Below the pieces are notes generated by a model that saw only the letters and a program-made list of their open reading frames with translations, did no database searches and was not told the DNA's origin. From an uncultured Bacteroidales bacterium (lineage in GTDB: Bacteria; Bacteroidota; Bacteroidia; Bacteroidales; Paludibacteraceae), in assembly GCA_937911235.1 (NCBI GenBank), contig CALDPN010000110.1, positions 1 through 5,815 on the forward strand: 5,815 nt of DNA, written 5' to 3'. The translations under genes were made by a program, and so were the position numbers. This document shows positions 1 through 5,426 of the stretch, piece by piece; position 1 is the first letter of the stretch; the number at the start of each line of letters is the position of its first letter.

Positions 1-601
1 TGCAGCCGAAAAAGCCACGATACGATGATAGTGGTGAAGGGTGTGGCGCTGTGAGGATGCAGTGTTTTGAGGCGTTGATAAGTGCTTTTTTCTTGATGGC
101 GTATGAGCCCCAAAGTATGAAAACCACGTTTTCTGCCTTTTCGGAAATGGTTTTAATCACAGCATCTGTAAACTCTTCCCAGCCTTTGCCTTGGTGCGAG
201 CCTGCTTGTGAAGCACGCACAGTAAGTGTGGCGTTTAGGAGTAACACCCCCTGCTCTGCCCAGCGAGTAAGGTTGCCAGTTTTTGGCGCAGGAATGCCTA
301 AGTCTGAAGTGATTTCTTTGAAAATGTTTTGAAGTGACGGTGGAAATTGAATGCCGTCGTTTACAGAAAAACACAGACCATGTGCTTGACCTGGTCCGTG
401 ATAAGGGTCTTGTCCTAAAATAACTACTTTTACGTTGTTAAACGGGCAAGTATTGAATGCATTGAAAATTTGCCCAGCAGGCGGAAAAATTGTGCTTGAG
501 GCATACTCCTGCTTCACAAACCCTACTAGATTTTCAAAATAAGGTTTGTCAAACTCGGTTTGTAATACCTCTTGCCACGATTTTTCTATTTTTACTTGCA
601 T
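1..601 (-). CDS. ung: Uracil-DNA glycosylase, family 1 (3' end cut by window edge)
   Basis: Removes uracil from DNA to start base-excision repair in the cytoplasm. Translating the minus strand from the ATG at 601 gives 200 residues with no stop before the left edge. The family motifs are all visible: the water-activating loop GQDPYHGPGQAHG at residues 63-75 with catalytic Asp65, the uracil-binding segment LLNATLTV near 120-127, and HPSPLSSYRGFFG at 187-199 with catalytic His187 and the DNA-intercalating Leu191. Family members are about 220-230 residues, so only some 20-30 C-terminal residues are missing. The start lies inside the last codons of speB with a 10-bp overlap, which implies co-transcription and translational coupling. 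There is no clear Shine-Dalgarno sequence, as is usual in Bacteroidetes. The identification is secure. Confidence 0.97.
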   Translation of the reverse strand, partial: MQVKIEKSWQEVLQTEFDKPYFENLVGFVKQEYASSTIFPPAGQIFNAFNTCPFNNVKVVILGQDPYHGPGQAHGLCFSVNDGIQFPPSLQNIFKEITSDLGIPAPKTGNLTRWAEQGVLLLNATLTVRASQAGSHQGKGWEEFTDAVIKTISEKAENVVFILWGSYAIKKKALINASKHCILTAPHPSPLSSYRGFFGC

Positions 602-1440
602 TTTAATGTTTGATAAGTCATTAATTGATAAGCCAAACGTGCTGCCAAATAATCAGACGCTTTGTCTACTGGATTTGGGCAAAGTTCTACAATGTCAAGA
701 CCTACTACATTGCGCTCTGCAAACACTTTGCGCAAGAAGTGAAGCACTTGATAATATGTTAGACCGCCTGGTTCTGGAGTGCCTGTAGAAGGCAAAACAG
801 ATGGGTCGAACACGTCTAAGTCTATGGTCACATACACGTTTTCTGTAAGTGTATCAACTGCTTTTTGTTGCCAATTGTTGTTGTCGAAAATCTCGTGCGC
901 GTAGAACATGCGTTCTTTTTTAAAGAAAGGAAGTTCTTCTACACATTGGCTACGAATGCCCACTTGAGTGATTTCTGCCACTTCTGCAGCGCGGTTCATT
1001 ACGCAAGCGTGGTTGAGTGGAGAACCCTCATACTCAGGACGTAAGTCTGAGTGAGCGTCTAGTTGAAGCACAGTAAGGTTGCCGTATTTTTTTGCCATTG
1101 CACGAATTGCACCTATGCTCACTGTGTGGTTTCCACCAATGGTAACAGGGAATTTTTCGTCGGCAAGTAGTTTGCTTACAGAATTTTCTACAGCCTCGCA
1201 AAGAAGCTCTGGTGTGCGGTCTTCTGTAACAGGTTCAAGTGTTGCAATGCCGTGTTTGTAGGCTTCTGTTTTTGTTTCTACGTCGTAGTTTTCTAGTGTA
1301 AAAGATGCGTCTAGAAAGGCTTCTGGGCCTTTGTCTGCACCTTTTACCCATGTGCTAGTGGCATCGTATGGCACTGGCAGAATTGCAAACATTGCGTTTG
1401 CGTATTCTCTATATTTTTCTTCAAAATCTCCGAAAAGCAT
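592..1440 (-). CDS. speB: Agmatinase (ureohydrolase family)
   Basis: A 282-residue cytoplasmic enzyme expected to hydrolyse agmatine to putrescine and urea with two Mn2+ ions. All six expected metal ligands are visible: His105 in GGNHTVSIG, Asp128, His130 and Asp132 in DAHSD, and Asp207 and Asp209 in TIDLDVFDPS. The GTPEPGG segment (220-226) typical of agmatinase and related ureohydrolases follows. GGNH is a mild variant of the commoner GGDH/GGEH. Length is normal for the family. The start at 1440 gives the usual short N-terminus before LPVPYDATSTW; an internal Met17 would cut into the fold. No Shine-Dalgarno is present upstream, only A-rich sequence. The gene lies downstream of a fold-III amino-acid decarboxylase, which supports agmatine rather than arginine or formiminoglutamate as substrate. 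It overlaps ung by 10 bp. Confidence 0.93.
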   Translation of the reverse strand: MLFGDFEEKYREYANAMFAILPVPYDATSTWVKGADKGPEAFLDASFTLENYDVETKTEAYKHGIATLEPVTEDRTPELLCEAVENSVSKLLADEKFPVTIGGNHTVSIGAIRAMAKKYGNLTVLQLDAHSDLRPEYEGSPLNHACVMNRAAEVAEITQVGIRSQCVEELPFFKKERMFYAHEIFDNNNWQQKAVDTLTENVYVTIDLDVFDPSVLPSTGTPEPGGLTYYQVLHFLRKVFAERNVVGLDIVELCPNPVDKASDYLAARLAYQLMTYQTLKCK

Positions 1441-1479
1441 TGTTGTTTTGTTTTATTGTTGTTTTAACTCGCTTGGACC

Positions 1480-1518
1480 AACCCGCTATGCGGGTTACGG
1501 ACATAGCACGCTATGTCC
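1480..1518. repeat. Two tandem palindromes (REP-like intergenic element)
   Basis: Two adjacent hairpins are visible. The first is a perfect 7-bp stem with a 3-base loop (AACCCGC, 1480-1486, with GCGGGTT, 1490-1496). The second is a perfect 9-bp stem with a 2-base loop (GGACATAGC, 1499-1507, with GCTATGTCC, 1510-1518). They sit about 40-80 bp upstream of speB in the speA-speB gap. There is no T-tract on either side, so they do not look like an intrinsic terminator. Short back-to-back palindromes of this style are often dispersed intergenic repeats; calling it a dispersed family here is inference, because only one copy is in the window. Confidence 0.6.
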
Positions 1519-1555
1519 CTACTCCTTATTTTATCAAGCACTCAAGGTTGATTAG

Positions 1556-1653
1556 AATGTAGTAATTTCAAGGCTTGCGAAGTCTGAGAAACCGGAGTTT
1601 ACTAAGCGTAAATGAGGATTTCGAAGACAAGCATAACGCAGAAATTACACATT
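1556..1653. repeat. 98-bp imperfect inverted-repeat element (MITE-like)
   Basis: The ends are inverted copies of each other: AATGTAGTAATTTC (1556-1569) matches the reverse complement of GAAATTACACATT (1641-1653) over 13 bases with a single-base bulge. Inside, further partial complementarity continues (CTTG near the left with CAAG near the right, and TTTAC with GTAAA around a central loop near 1598-1612), so a single strand could fold into one long imperfect hairpin. There is no reading frame in it. It occupies most of the space just downstream of speA. A non-autonomous mobile element or a large RNA hairpin are both possible; no target-site duplication is obvious, and only one copy is present in the window. 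Confidence 0.5.
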
Positions 1654-1665
1654 ATAATCGACCGA

Positions 1666-3060
1666 CTAGTATCCTAGGACTTTCAACATCGACTTATAAG
1701 ATTGCTCCTTAGCGAAAAGCTTTGTATAATATTCGCCATTCTCGTCAAGACCTATTACAACGTGTTTTGGAGAAGGTATCAAACAGTGTTGAATACCACC
1801 AAAACCACTTAAAGACTCTTGATAAGCACCTGTATGGAACAGACCAATATATTGTGGTTGCTCAGCTGTAGGGTCTATTTTTGGCAAGAAAATAGCATTG
1901 TTGTGTCCTGCGCTGTAGAAGTCTTCGCTGTCGCAAGTTAAGCCACCAAGGTGAACACGTTGATATTCTTTGTCCCAGTTGTTGATAGCCAAAAGGATAT
2001 AACGTTGGTTAATAGCCCAAGTGTCTGGAAGAGTGGTAATGAAAGAACTGTCAATCATATTCCAAAGCTCGCGGTCGTTTTGTTGTTTTTGGTTCACAAT
2101 GCTATAAAGAATTGCACCGCTCTCGCCTACTGTAAACGAACCAAACTCTGTGAAAATATTAGGTTCTGGCACACCGTTTTGTTGGCAAATATTTTTGATT
2201 TGAGCCACAATTTCCTCGGCCATATACTCATAGTCGTAGTCGTGGTCTAGATGAGTAGCAATTGGGAAACCACCACCGATATCCAAGCTATCTAGTTCTG
2301 GACAAATTTTCTTCAGTTCGCAGTAAAGTTCTACTGCTTTGCTTAGTTCACTCCAATAATAAGCGGTATCTTTAATACCTGTATTAATAAAGAAGTGAAG
2401 CATTTTTAGCTCTATTTTTGGGTTGTCTTTAATTTTTTCGTAATAGTATGGAAGAATATCATTATGTCTGATACCTAAACGTGAAGTATAGAAATCAAAC
2501 TTAGGTTCTTCTTCTGATGCAATACGAATACCTACTTTAAATTTATTTTCTGCGCCATTAAGTAACAAATCTAGTTCAAATTTATTATCAAGAATTGCAA
2601 CTAGATTTTCAAATCCATCATTGATTAAACTTTGAATATTTTCTACATATTGTGGACGTTTAAATCCATTACATATAATATAGGTATCCTTTTTAAGTAA
2701 ACCAGATTCGTATAAATTCTCAATTAAATTAATATCAAATGCTGATGAAGTTTCTACATTTACTCCATTTTTCAACACTTCTTCCATCACAAATGAGAAA
2801 TGTGAACTCTTGGTACAATAACAATAATGGTAATCTGCATTATAATCCACCTTTGCCATAGCCACATTAAACATACGACGTGCCTTTTGGATTTGTTGTG
2901 TGATACGTGGAAGGTAGGTAATTTTTAGTGGAGTACCGTATTGTTCAATTATATCCATCAAAGGTATTTCATTGAAATACAGTTCGTTGTCTTCTACTCT
3001 AAATTCTGAAGTAGGAAAATCTGCAGTTTGCTCAATTAAATCAATGTACTTGTTTTTCAT
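1666..3060 (-). CDS. speA: Short-form arginine-type decarboxylase, PLP fold III
   Basis: A 464-residue cytoplasmic decarboxylase of the alanine-racemase/ornithine-decarboxylase fold. The N-terminal TIM barrel carries the likely PLP Schiff-base lysine Lys84 in YCYCTKSSHF, a barrel histidine at His222 (LHFFINTG), the phosphate-binding glycine loop LDIGGGFP at 259-266, and the EFGSFTVGESG segment at 305-315, which takes the place of the usual EPGR. The C-terminal beta domain carries the Cys376-Asp377 pair (TCDSED) and GAYQESLSGFGG at 411-422, as in ODC-type enzymes. This short type, found in Bacteroidetes, differs from the roughly 630-residue E. coli SpeA. Arginine as substrate is inferred from the downstream agmatinase, giving putrescine from arginine without ornithine. 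No Shine-Dalgarno precedes the ATG at 3060. GC content falls from about 45% in the C-terminal half to 25-30% in the N-terminal half. Confidence 0.88.
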   Translation of the reverse strand: MKNKYIDLIEQTADFPTSEFRVEDNELYFNEIPLMDIIEQYGTPLKITYLPRITQQIQKARRMFNVAMAKVDYNADYHYCYCTKSSHFSFVMEEVLKNGVNVETSSAFDINLIENLYESGLLKKDTYIICNGFKRPQYVENIQSLINDGFENLVAILDNKFELDLLLNGAENKFKVGIRIASEEEPKFDFYTSRLGIRHNDILPYYYEKIKDNPKIELKMLHFFINTGIKDTAYYWSELSKAVELYCELKKICPELDSLDIGGGFPIATHLDHDYDYEYMAEEIVAQIKNICQQNGVPEPNIFTEFGSFTVGESGAILYSIVNQKQQNDRELWNMIDSSFITTLPDTWAINQRYILLAINNWDKEYQRVHLGGLTCDSEDFYSAGHNNAIFLPKIDPTAEQPQYIGLFHTGAYQESLSGFGGIQHCLIPSPKHVVIGLDENGEYYTKLFAKEQSYKSMLKVLGY

Positions 3061-3135
3061 TTTCTGTAGAATTTAACTTAGTTACTTTGTTTAATTTTTA
3101 CCAATGTAAATCACTTGGATTTTCAAAATACAATG

Positions 3136-3143
3136 CAAAATTA
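3136..3143 (-). promoter_or_regulatory. Candidate Bacteroidetes -7 box for speA
   Basis: Read on the minus strand, this site is TAATTTTG, an exact fit to the Bacteroidetes TAnnTTTG -7 consensus. A TTG lies 22 bases upstream, slightly further than the usual spacing of about 19. It would place the transcript start about 70 bases before the speA ATG. The region is very AT-rich, so chance matches are likely and the call is tentative. Confidence 0.35.
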
Positions 3144-3202
3144 CAAATTAAATCCCAAAATAATGCAAAAACAAGCGTAAAAATACTCTTACACAATAAA
3201 AT

Positions 3203-3232
3203 AACCGCCTAATGTTAAAAATTTAGGCGGTT
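3203..3232 (-). terminator. Intrinsic terminator after the FAD dehydrogenase gene
   Basis: A perfect 10-bp stem (AACCGCCTAA with TTAGGCGGTT) encloses a 10-base A/T-rich loop. On the minus strand it is followed by ATTTTATT. It lies about 40 bp beyond the stop codon of the oxidoreductase frame and upstream of the speA promoter region, so it should separate the two transcription units. The plus-strand side is followed by TTTATATATA, but no plus-strand gene reads into it. Confidence 0.75.
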
Positions 3233-3271
3233 TATATATAAAAAATTTGGATAATGTAAATGATTTAGATT

Positions 3272-4183
3272 TTATACACCCAAACTTTGAGCAAGCATTT
3301 CGGCACAGCGTTCTCCATCGATGGCAGCAGATACTATACCACCGGCATAGCCAGCACCTTCACCACATGGGTAAAGACCTGCTACTGAGATGTGCTGCAG
3401 TGTTTCTGGATTTCTTATTATTCTAATAGGTGCAGATGTGCGAGTTTCCACTCCTATTAGAGTAGCTTCGTTGGTTAAGAAACCTTTGGCAGATTTACCA
3501 AATTGAATAAAACCTTGGCGAAGTCTTTTAGACACTTCTGTTGGAAGTAGAAAATGCAGAGGAGATGAAATTATACCTGGCACATATGATGTTTCTGGCA
3601 GGTCAAACGACATTCTTTTGTTTACAAAGTCTTGCATACGTTGAGCTGGAGCCACTTGTGTAGCGCCACCATTGATATATGCAGTTTGCTCCATTTCTTC
3701 TTGGAAACGCATCACATTAAATACGTCGCTACCAGGAATATCTTCTGGACGAATTTCCACCACCATACCGGAGTTTGACCATTTAGAACCACGGTTTGAT
3801 GGCGACATACCATTTACTACTACCTGATTTGGACCTGTTGCCGCAGGCACAACAAAACCACCAGGACACATACAAAATGAGTAAACTCCTCTCCCATCTG
3901 CTTGAGTTACAAAACTATACTCTGCAGGAGGAAGATATTCACCGCGTCCTTTTGGCGAGTGATATTGTATGCAATCTATAAGGTGTTGTGGATGCTCCAA
4001 ACGCACGCCCACTGCAATACCTTTTGCTTCTACAATTAATACCTTTTTTCCCTGTTTCTGTAAATAATAAGCCGTTAAAATCCCTGCCATTCCTGCACCA
4101 ATGACAACATTCTCAACTTGAACATTTCCTTTTAATTGCTTTTGTCTTGGTAGGTCTGTTGCTTTACTCCAAATAGATTGCAT
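3272..4183 (-). CDS. Hybrid FAD oxidoreductase: DAO-type N-terminus joined to COG2509-type C-terminus
   Basis: An uninterrupted frame of 303 residues, but not a normal family member. Residues 1-53 are the start of a DAO-like FAD oxidoreductase: the nucleotide-binding motif VIGAGMAG at 27-34 and a ribose-binding acidic residue in LIVEA at 49-53. From about residue 54 (KGIAVGVRLEHPQ) onward it matches the C-terminal half of the conserved FAD-dependent dehydrogenase family COG2509, including the CMCPGG segment at 104-109, NGMSPSNRGSKWSNSG at 124-139, and the C-terminal FAD motif GLYPCGEGAGYAGG at 269-282. Intact COG2509 proteins are about 500 residues, so roughly half is absent. The start at 4183 is chosen because AGGAGG lies 8 bases upstream; the open frame extends to 4321, but that extension lies upstream of the predicted transcript start. 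Most likely this is two truncated genes fused by an assembly or recombination junction, probably without activity. Confidence 0.8.
   Translation of the reverse strand: MQSIWSKATDLPRQKQLKGNVQVENVVIGAGMAGILTAYYLQKQGKKVLIVEAKGIAVGVRLEHPQHLIDCIQYHSPKGRGEYLPPAEYSFVTQADGRGVYSFCMCPGGFVVPAATGPNQVVVNGMSPSNRGSKWSNSGMVVEIRPEDIPGSDVFNVMRFQEEMEQTAYINGGATQVAPAQRMQDFVNKRMSFDLPETSYVPGIISSPLHFLLPTEVSKRLRQGFIQFGKSAKGFLTNEATLIGVETRTSAPIRIIRNPETLQHISVAGLYPCGEGAGYAGGIVSAAIDGERCAEMLAQSLGV
4010..4035. other. Probable chimeric junction inside the oxidoreductase frame
   Basis: On the minus strand the protein changes family between VEA (codons ending at 4025) and KGIAVGV (from 4024 down). To the right are Firmicutes-style features: two strong AGGAGG sites and sigma-70-like promoters. 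To the left are genes without Shine-Dalgarno sequences. The exact base cannot be fixed because the frame stays open across the join. Confidence 0.7.
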
Positions 4184-4191
4184 CTCCATTG

Positions 4192-4197
4192 CCTCCT
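4192..4197 (-). promoter_or_regulatory. Ribosome binding site deciding the oxidoreductase start
   Basis: AGGAGG on the minus strand lies 8 bases before the ATG at 4183 and only 2 bases before an alternative ATG two codons upstream. The spacing favours 4183. A full consensus site is typical of Firmicutes and contrasts with the leaders of speA and speB. Confidence 0.75.
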
Positions 4198-4244
4198 GCA
4201 CTATGTTTTTCGTAATTATTCTGTATCTAAATAGGTACTTTTTT

Positions 4245-4250
4245 AGTATA
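4245..4250 (-). promoter_or_regulatory. -10 box of the leftward (oxidoreductase) promoter
   Basis: On the minus strand the sequence reads CTATACTAAAA with TATACT as -10, one base off consensus. At 17-bp spacing the -35 position (4268-4273, TGTATG) is weak, which suggests activation or weak basal use. The predicted start near 4238 gives a leader of about 55 bases to the ATG at 4183. Confidence 0.5.
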
Positions 4251-4294
4251 GACATATAAGATTTTTTCATACACTTTCTTCGACCTGATATATT

Positions 4295-4303
4295 TGCTAT
4301 ACT
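4295..4303 (+). promoter_or_regulatory. Extended -10 promoter of the Crp/Fnr regulator gene
   Basis: TGCTATACT is an extended -10 (TGnTATACT). The -35 position at 17-bp spacing (4275-4280, TTTCTT) is poor, as is common with extended -10 promoters. The predicted transcript start near 4310 gives a leader of about 30 bases containing the ribosome binding site. Confidence 0.55.
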
Positions 4304-4323
4304 AAAATTACAAAACCACAACT

Positions 4324-4330
4324 AAGGAGG
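4324..4330 (+). promoter_or_regulatory. Consensus ribosome binding site of the Crp/Fnr gene
   Basis: AAGGAGG lies 9 bases before the ATG at 4340, which fixes that start. The perfect Shine-Dalgarno points to a Firmicutes source for this segment. Confidence 0.85.
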
Positions 4331-4339
4331 TCGTTAACC

Positions 4340-5005
4340 ATGAATTTTGAAACAATTTATAGTGACTGTTTTCCATTTTGGAATACTCTTTCCGATAACG
4401 ACAAAGACTTTCTGTGTACTCATTCCTCTGAAGTCTATTTTGATAAGGAACAAGCGGTTCACAACAACACCGAATGTACCGGATTATATATTGTAAAAAG
4501 CGGAAGACTACGTTTATATATGCTCTCTGAAGATGGTAAAGAAATTACTCTTTACAGACTTGCACCCGGAGAGGTTTGCATGCTTTCTGCTTCCTGTGTT
4601 CTACAAAGTATTACCTTTGATGTATATATTGATGCTGAAATTCCAAGTGAATGTTATATGATAAACGCTACTGCTTTCCACGCCATCAGTGAAAAGATTC
4701 CGGCTGTAAAAATTTTTGCACTTGAAACAGCGGTTTCTCGTTTTTCCGATGTTATGTGGGTCATGCAGCAGATACTCTTTATGAGTATGGACAAGCGCCT
4801 TGCCATCTTCCTCCTCGACGAGGCATCAAAGACCGGCAGCGACACAATAAAGCTCACCCACGAGCAGATCGCCAAATATATGGGCTCTGCCCGCGAGGTC
4901 GTGTCAAGAATGGTTAAATATTTTGCCACCGAGGGTATCGTTGAGTCCTCGCGCGGCGGAATTCGCGTGCTCGATAAGCAAAAGCTCCGCAGAATTGCGG
5001 GTTAA
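4340..5005 (+). CDS. Crp/Fnr-family transcriptional regulator, possible redox sensor
   Basis: A 221-residue DNA-binding regulator of normal family length. An N-terminal cyclic-nucleotide-binding-like beta-roll spans about residues 15-125 (GLYIVKSGRLRLYMLSEDG at 48-66), a dimerisation helix follows around 130-160, and a Crp-type winged helix-turn-helix lies at about 170-212 (LTHEQIAKYMGSAREVVSRM). The phosphate-binding loop of true cAMP receptors is not seen; instead there is GEVCMLSASCVL at 77-88 with Cys80 and Cys86, plus Cys10, 26, 46 and 105. No clustered Fnr-type N-terminal iron-sulfur cysteines are evident. Thiol-based or small-molecule sensing is inference. It is divergent from the flavoenzyme and convergent with trxA, with the stop codons overlapping. 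GC rises from about 30-37% in the first half to 50-55% after about 4780, so the gene may itself join two homologues at the conserved SRFSDVMW segment (133-140). Confidence 0.88.
   Translation: MNFETIYSDCFPFWNTLSDNDKDFLCTHSSEVYFDKEQAVHNNTECTGLYIVKSGRLRLYMLSEDGKEITLYRLAPGEVCMLSASCVLQSITFDVYIDAEIPSECYMINATAFHAISEKIPAVKIFALETAVSRFSDVMWVMQQILFMSMDKRLAIFLLDEASKTGSDTIKLTHEQIAKYMGSAREVVSRMVKYFATEGIVESSRGGIRVLDKQKLRRIAG
4740..4800. other. Compositional step inside the Crp/Fnr gene (possible junction)
   Basis: Hand counts of 60-base blocks give about 30% GC near 4341-4400, 37% near 4441-4500, 43% near 4681-4800, 55% near 4801-4860 and 50% near 4861-4920. Codon choice shifts to C/G-ending codons at the same place. 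The frame and protein homology stay continuous, so this could be a join of two homologous genes or simply local variation. Confidence 0.4.
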
Positions 5006-5307
5006 TTAAAGAGCTCGAGGATCTTTTCCTTGGGCTTTGCACCGGTCATACGGCCTGCGATGCGACCTTCCTTCACTACTGCGAGGGTAGGAATGCTGAA
5101 CACGCCGTACTTCTGTGCGAGCTCGGGGCTCTCGTCCACGTTGATCTTACCGACTACGTACTCGGGATGCTCGCGCGCGATCTCCTCGATCACGGGAGCT
5201 ACCATACGGCAGGGGCCGCACCAATCGGCGTAGAAATCAAGAAGCGCGGGCTTCTTTCCGGCGAGTATTTCATCAAAATTGCTTTGGTTTACTTTAATAA
5301 CTGACAT
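5002..5307 (-). CDS. trxA: Thioredoxin
   Basis: A 101-residue cytoplasmic thiol-disulfide oxidoreductase that passes electrons from thioredoxin reductase to target proteins. The single thioredoxin fold is complete: FYADWCGPCR at 25-34 with redox cysteines Cys30 and Cys33, Asp24 as the buried acid, and the cis-proline in FSIPTL (Pro73). Length matches classic thioredoxins and there is no signal peptide. The start at 5307 is preceded by AAAGGAAG at a suitable distance. The gene converges on the Crp/Fnr regulator with a 4-bp overlap of the ends and shared bases in the two TAA stops, so neither has room for its own terminator between them. GC is about 55-57%, matching the regulator's C-terminal half but not its N-terminal half. 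Pairing of this regulator type with thioredoxin suggests thiol-redox control, by inference. Confidence 0.95.
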   Translation of the reverse strand: MSVIKVNQSNFDEILAGKKPALLDFYADWCGPCRMVAPVIEEIAREHPEYVVGKINVDESPELAQKYGVFSIPTLAVVKEGRIAGRMTGAKPKEKILELFN

Positions 5308-5336
5308 TTTATTCTTCCTTTCGCTTTTTCAAAATT

Positions 5337-5350
5337 GAGGAGTTATCCTC
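5337..5350. promoter_or_regulatory. Small palindrome in the trxA leader
   Basis: GAGGA and TCCTC flank a 4-base spacer (GTTA), a perfect 5-bp inverted repeat about 30 bases before the trxA start. It could be an operator or a small leader hairpin. It is short enough to be chance. Confidence 0.25.
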
Positions 5351-5379
5351 TCTTACATCTATATTTTAGCAAAAAAATT

Positions 5380-5414
5380 CCCCGTCTTCCGTGATTTTGT
5401 CACATAAGACGGGG
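5380..5414 (-). terminator. Intrinsic terminator between the unidentified gene and trxA
   Basis: A 9-bp stem (CCCCGTCTT, 5380-5388, with AAGACGGGG, 5406-5414) contains an inner 4-bp stem (GTGA, 5391-5394, with TCAC, 5400-5403). On the minus strand it is followed by AATTTTTTT, a good U-tract. It ends transcription from the minus-strand gene whose stop is at 5427-5429 and isolates trxA. The plus-strand side has only TTTT and no gene to serve. Confidence 0.85.
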
Positions 5415-5426
5415 TTTTATTCATTT

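Larger units (their letters stand above)
4241..4307. repeat. 11-bp inverted repeat spanning the divergent promoters
   Basis: TTTTAGTATAG (4241-4251) and CTATACTAAAA (4297-4307) are perfect inverted copies separated by 45 bp. Each copy contains the predicted -10 box of one of the two divergent genes. The symmetry could reflect duplicated promoter cores or a shared operator for the adjacent Crp/Fnr regulator. Confidence 0.6.

Noticed and set aside
51..332. A 93-codon plus-strand frame at the left edge
   Set aside because: It is antisense to ung, whose catalytic motifs are unambiguous in the opposite frame; its own translation shows no family features.
1480..1653. Intrinsic terminator between speA and speB
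   Set aside because: The hairpins lack a following T-tract on the minus strand, and the two genes form a pathway pair, so a repeat explanation fits better.
1951..2250. A 99-codon plus-strand frame within speA
   Set aside because: It is antisense to a conserved part of the decarboxylase, has no ribosome binding site and no recognisable domain.
4252..4296. Possible Fnr or Crp binding site between the divergent -10 boxes
   Set aside because: No TTGAT-N4-ATCAA or TGTGA-N6-TCACA dyad could be found; only the 11-bp repeat around the -10 boxes stands out.
4184..4321. N-terminal 46-residue extension of the oxidoreductase (including a basic stretch MKKSYMSILKKYLFRYR)
   Set aside because: It covers the divergent promoter region, its start codons lie upstream of the predicted transcript start, and a well-spaced AGGAGG supports the start at 4183.
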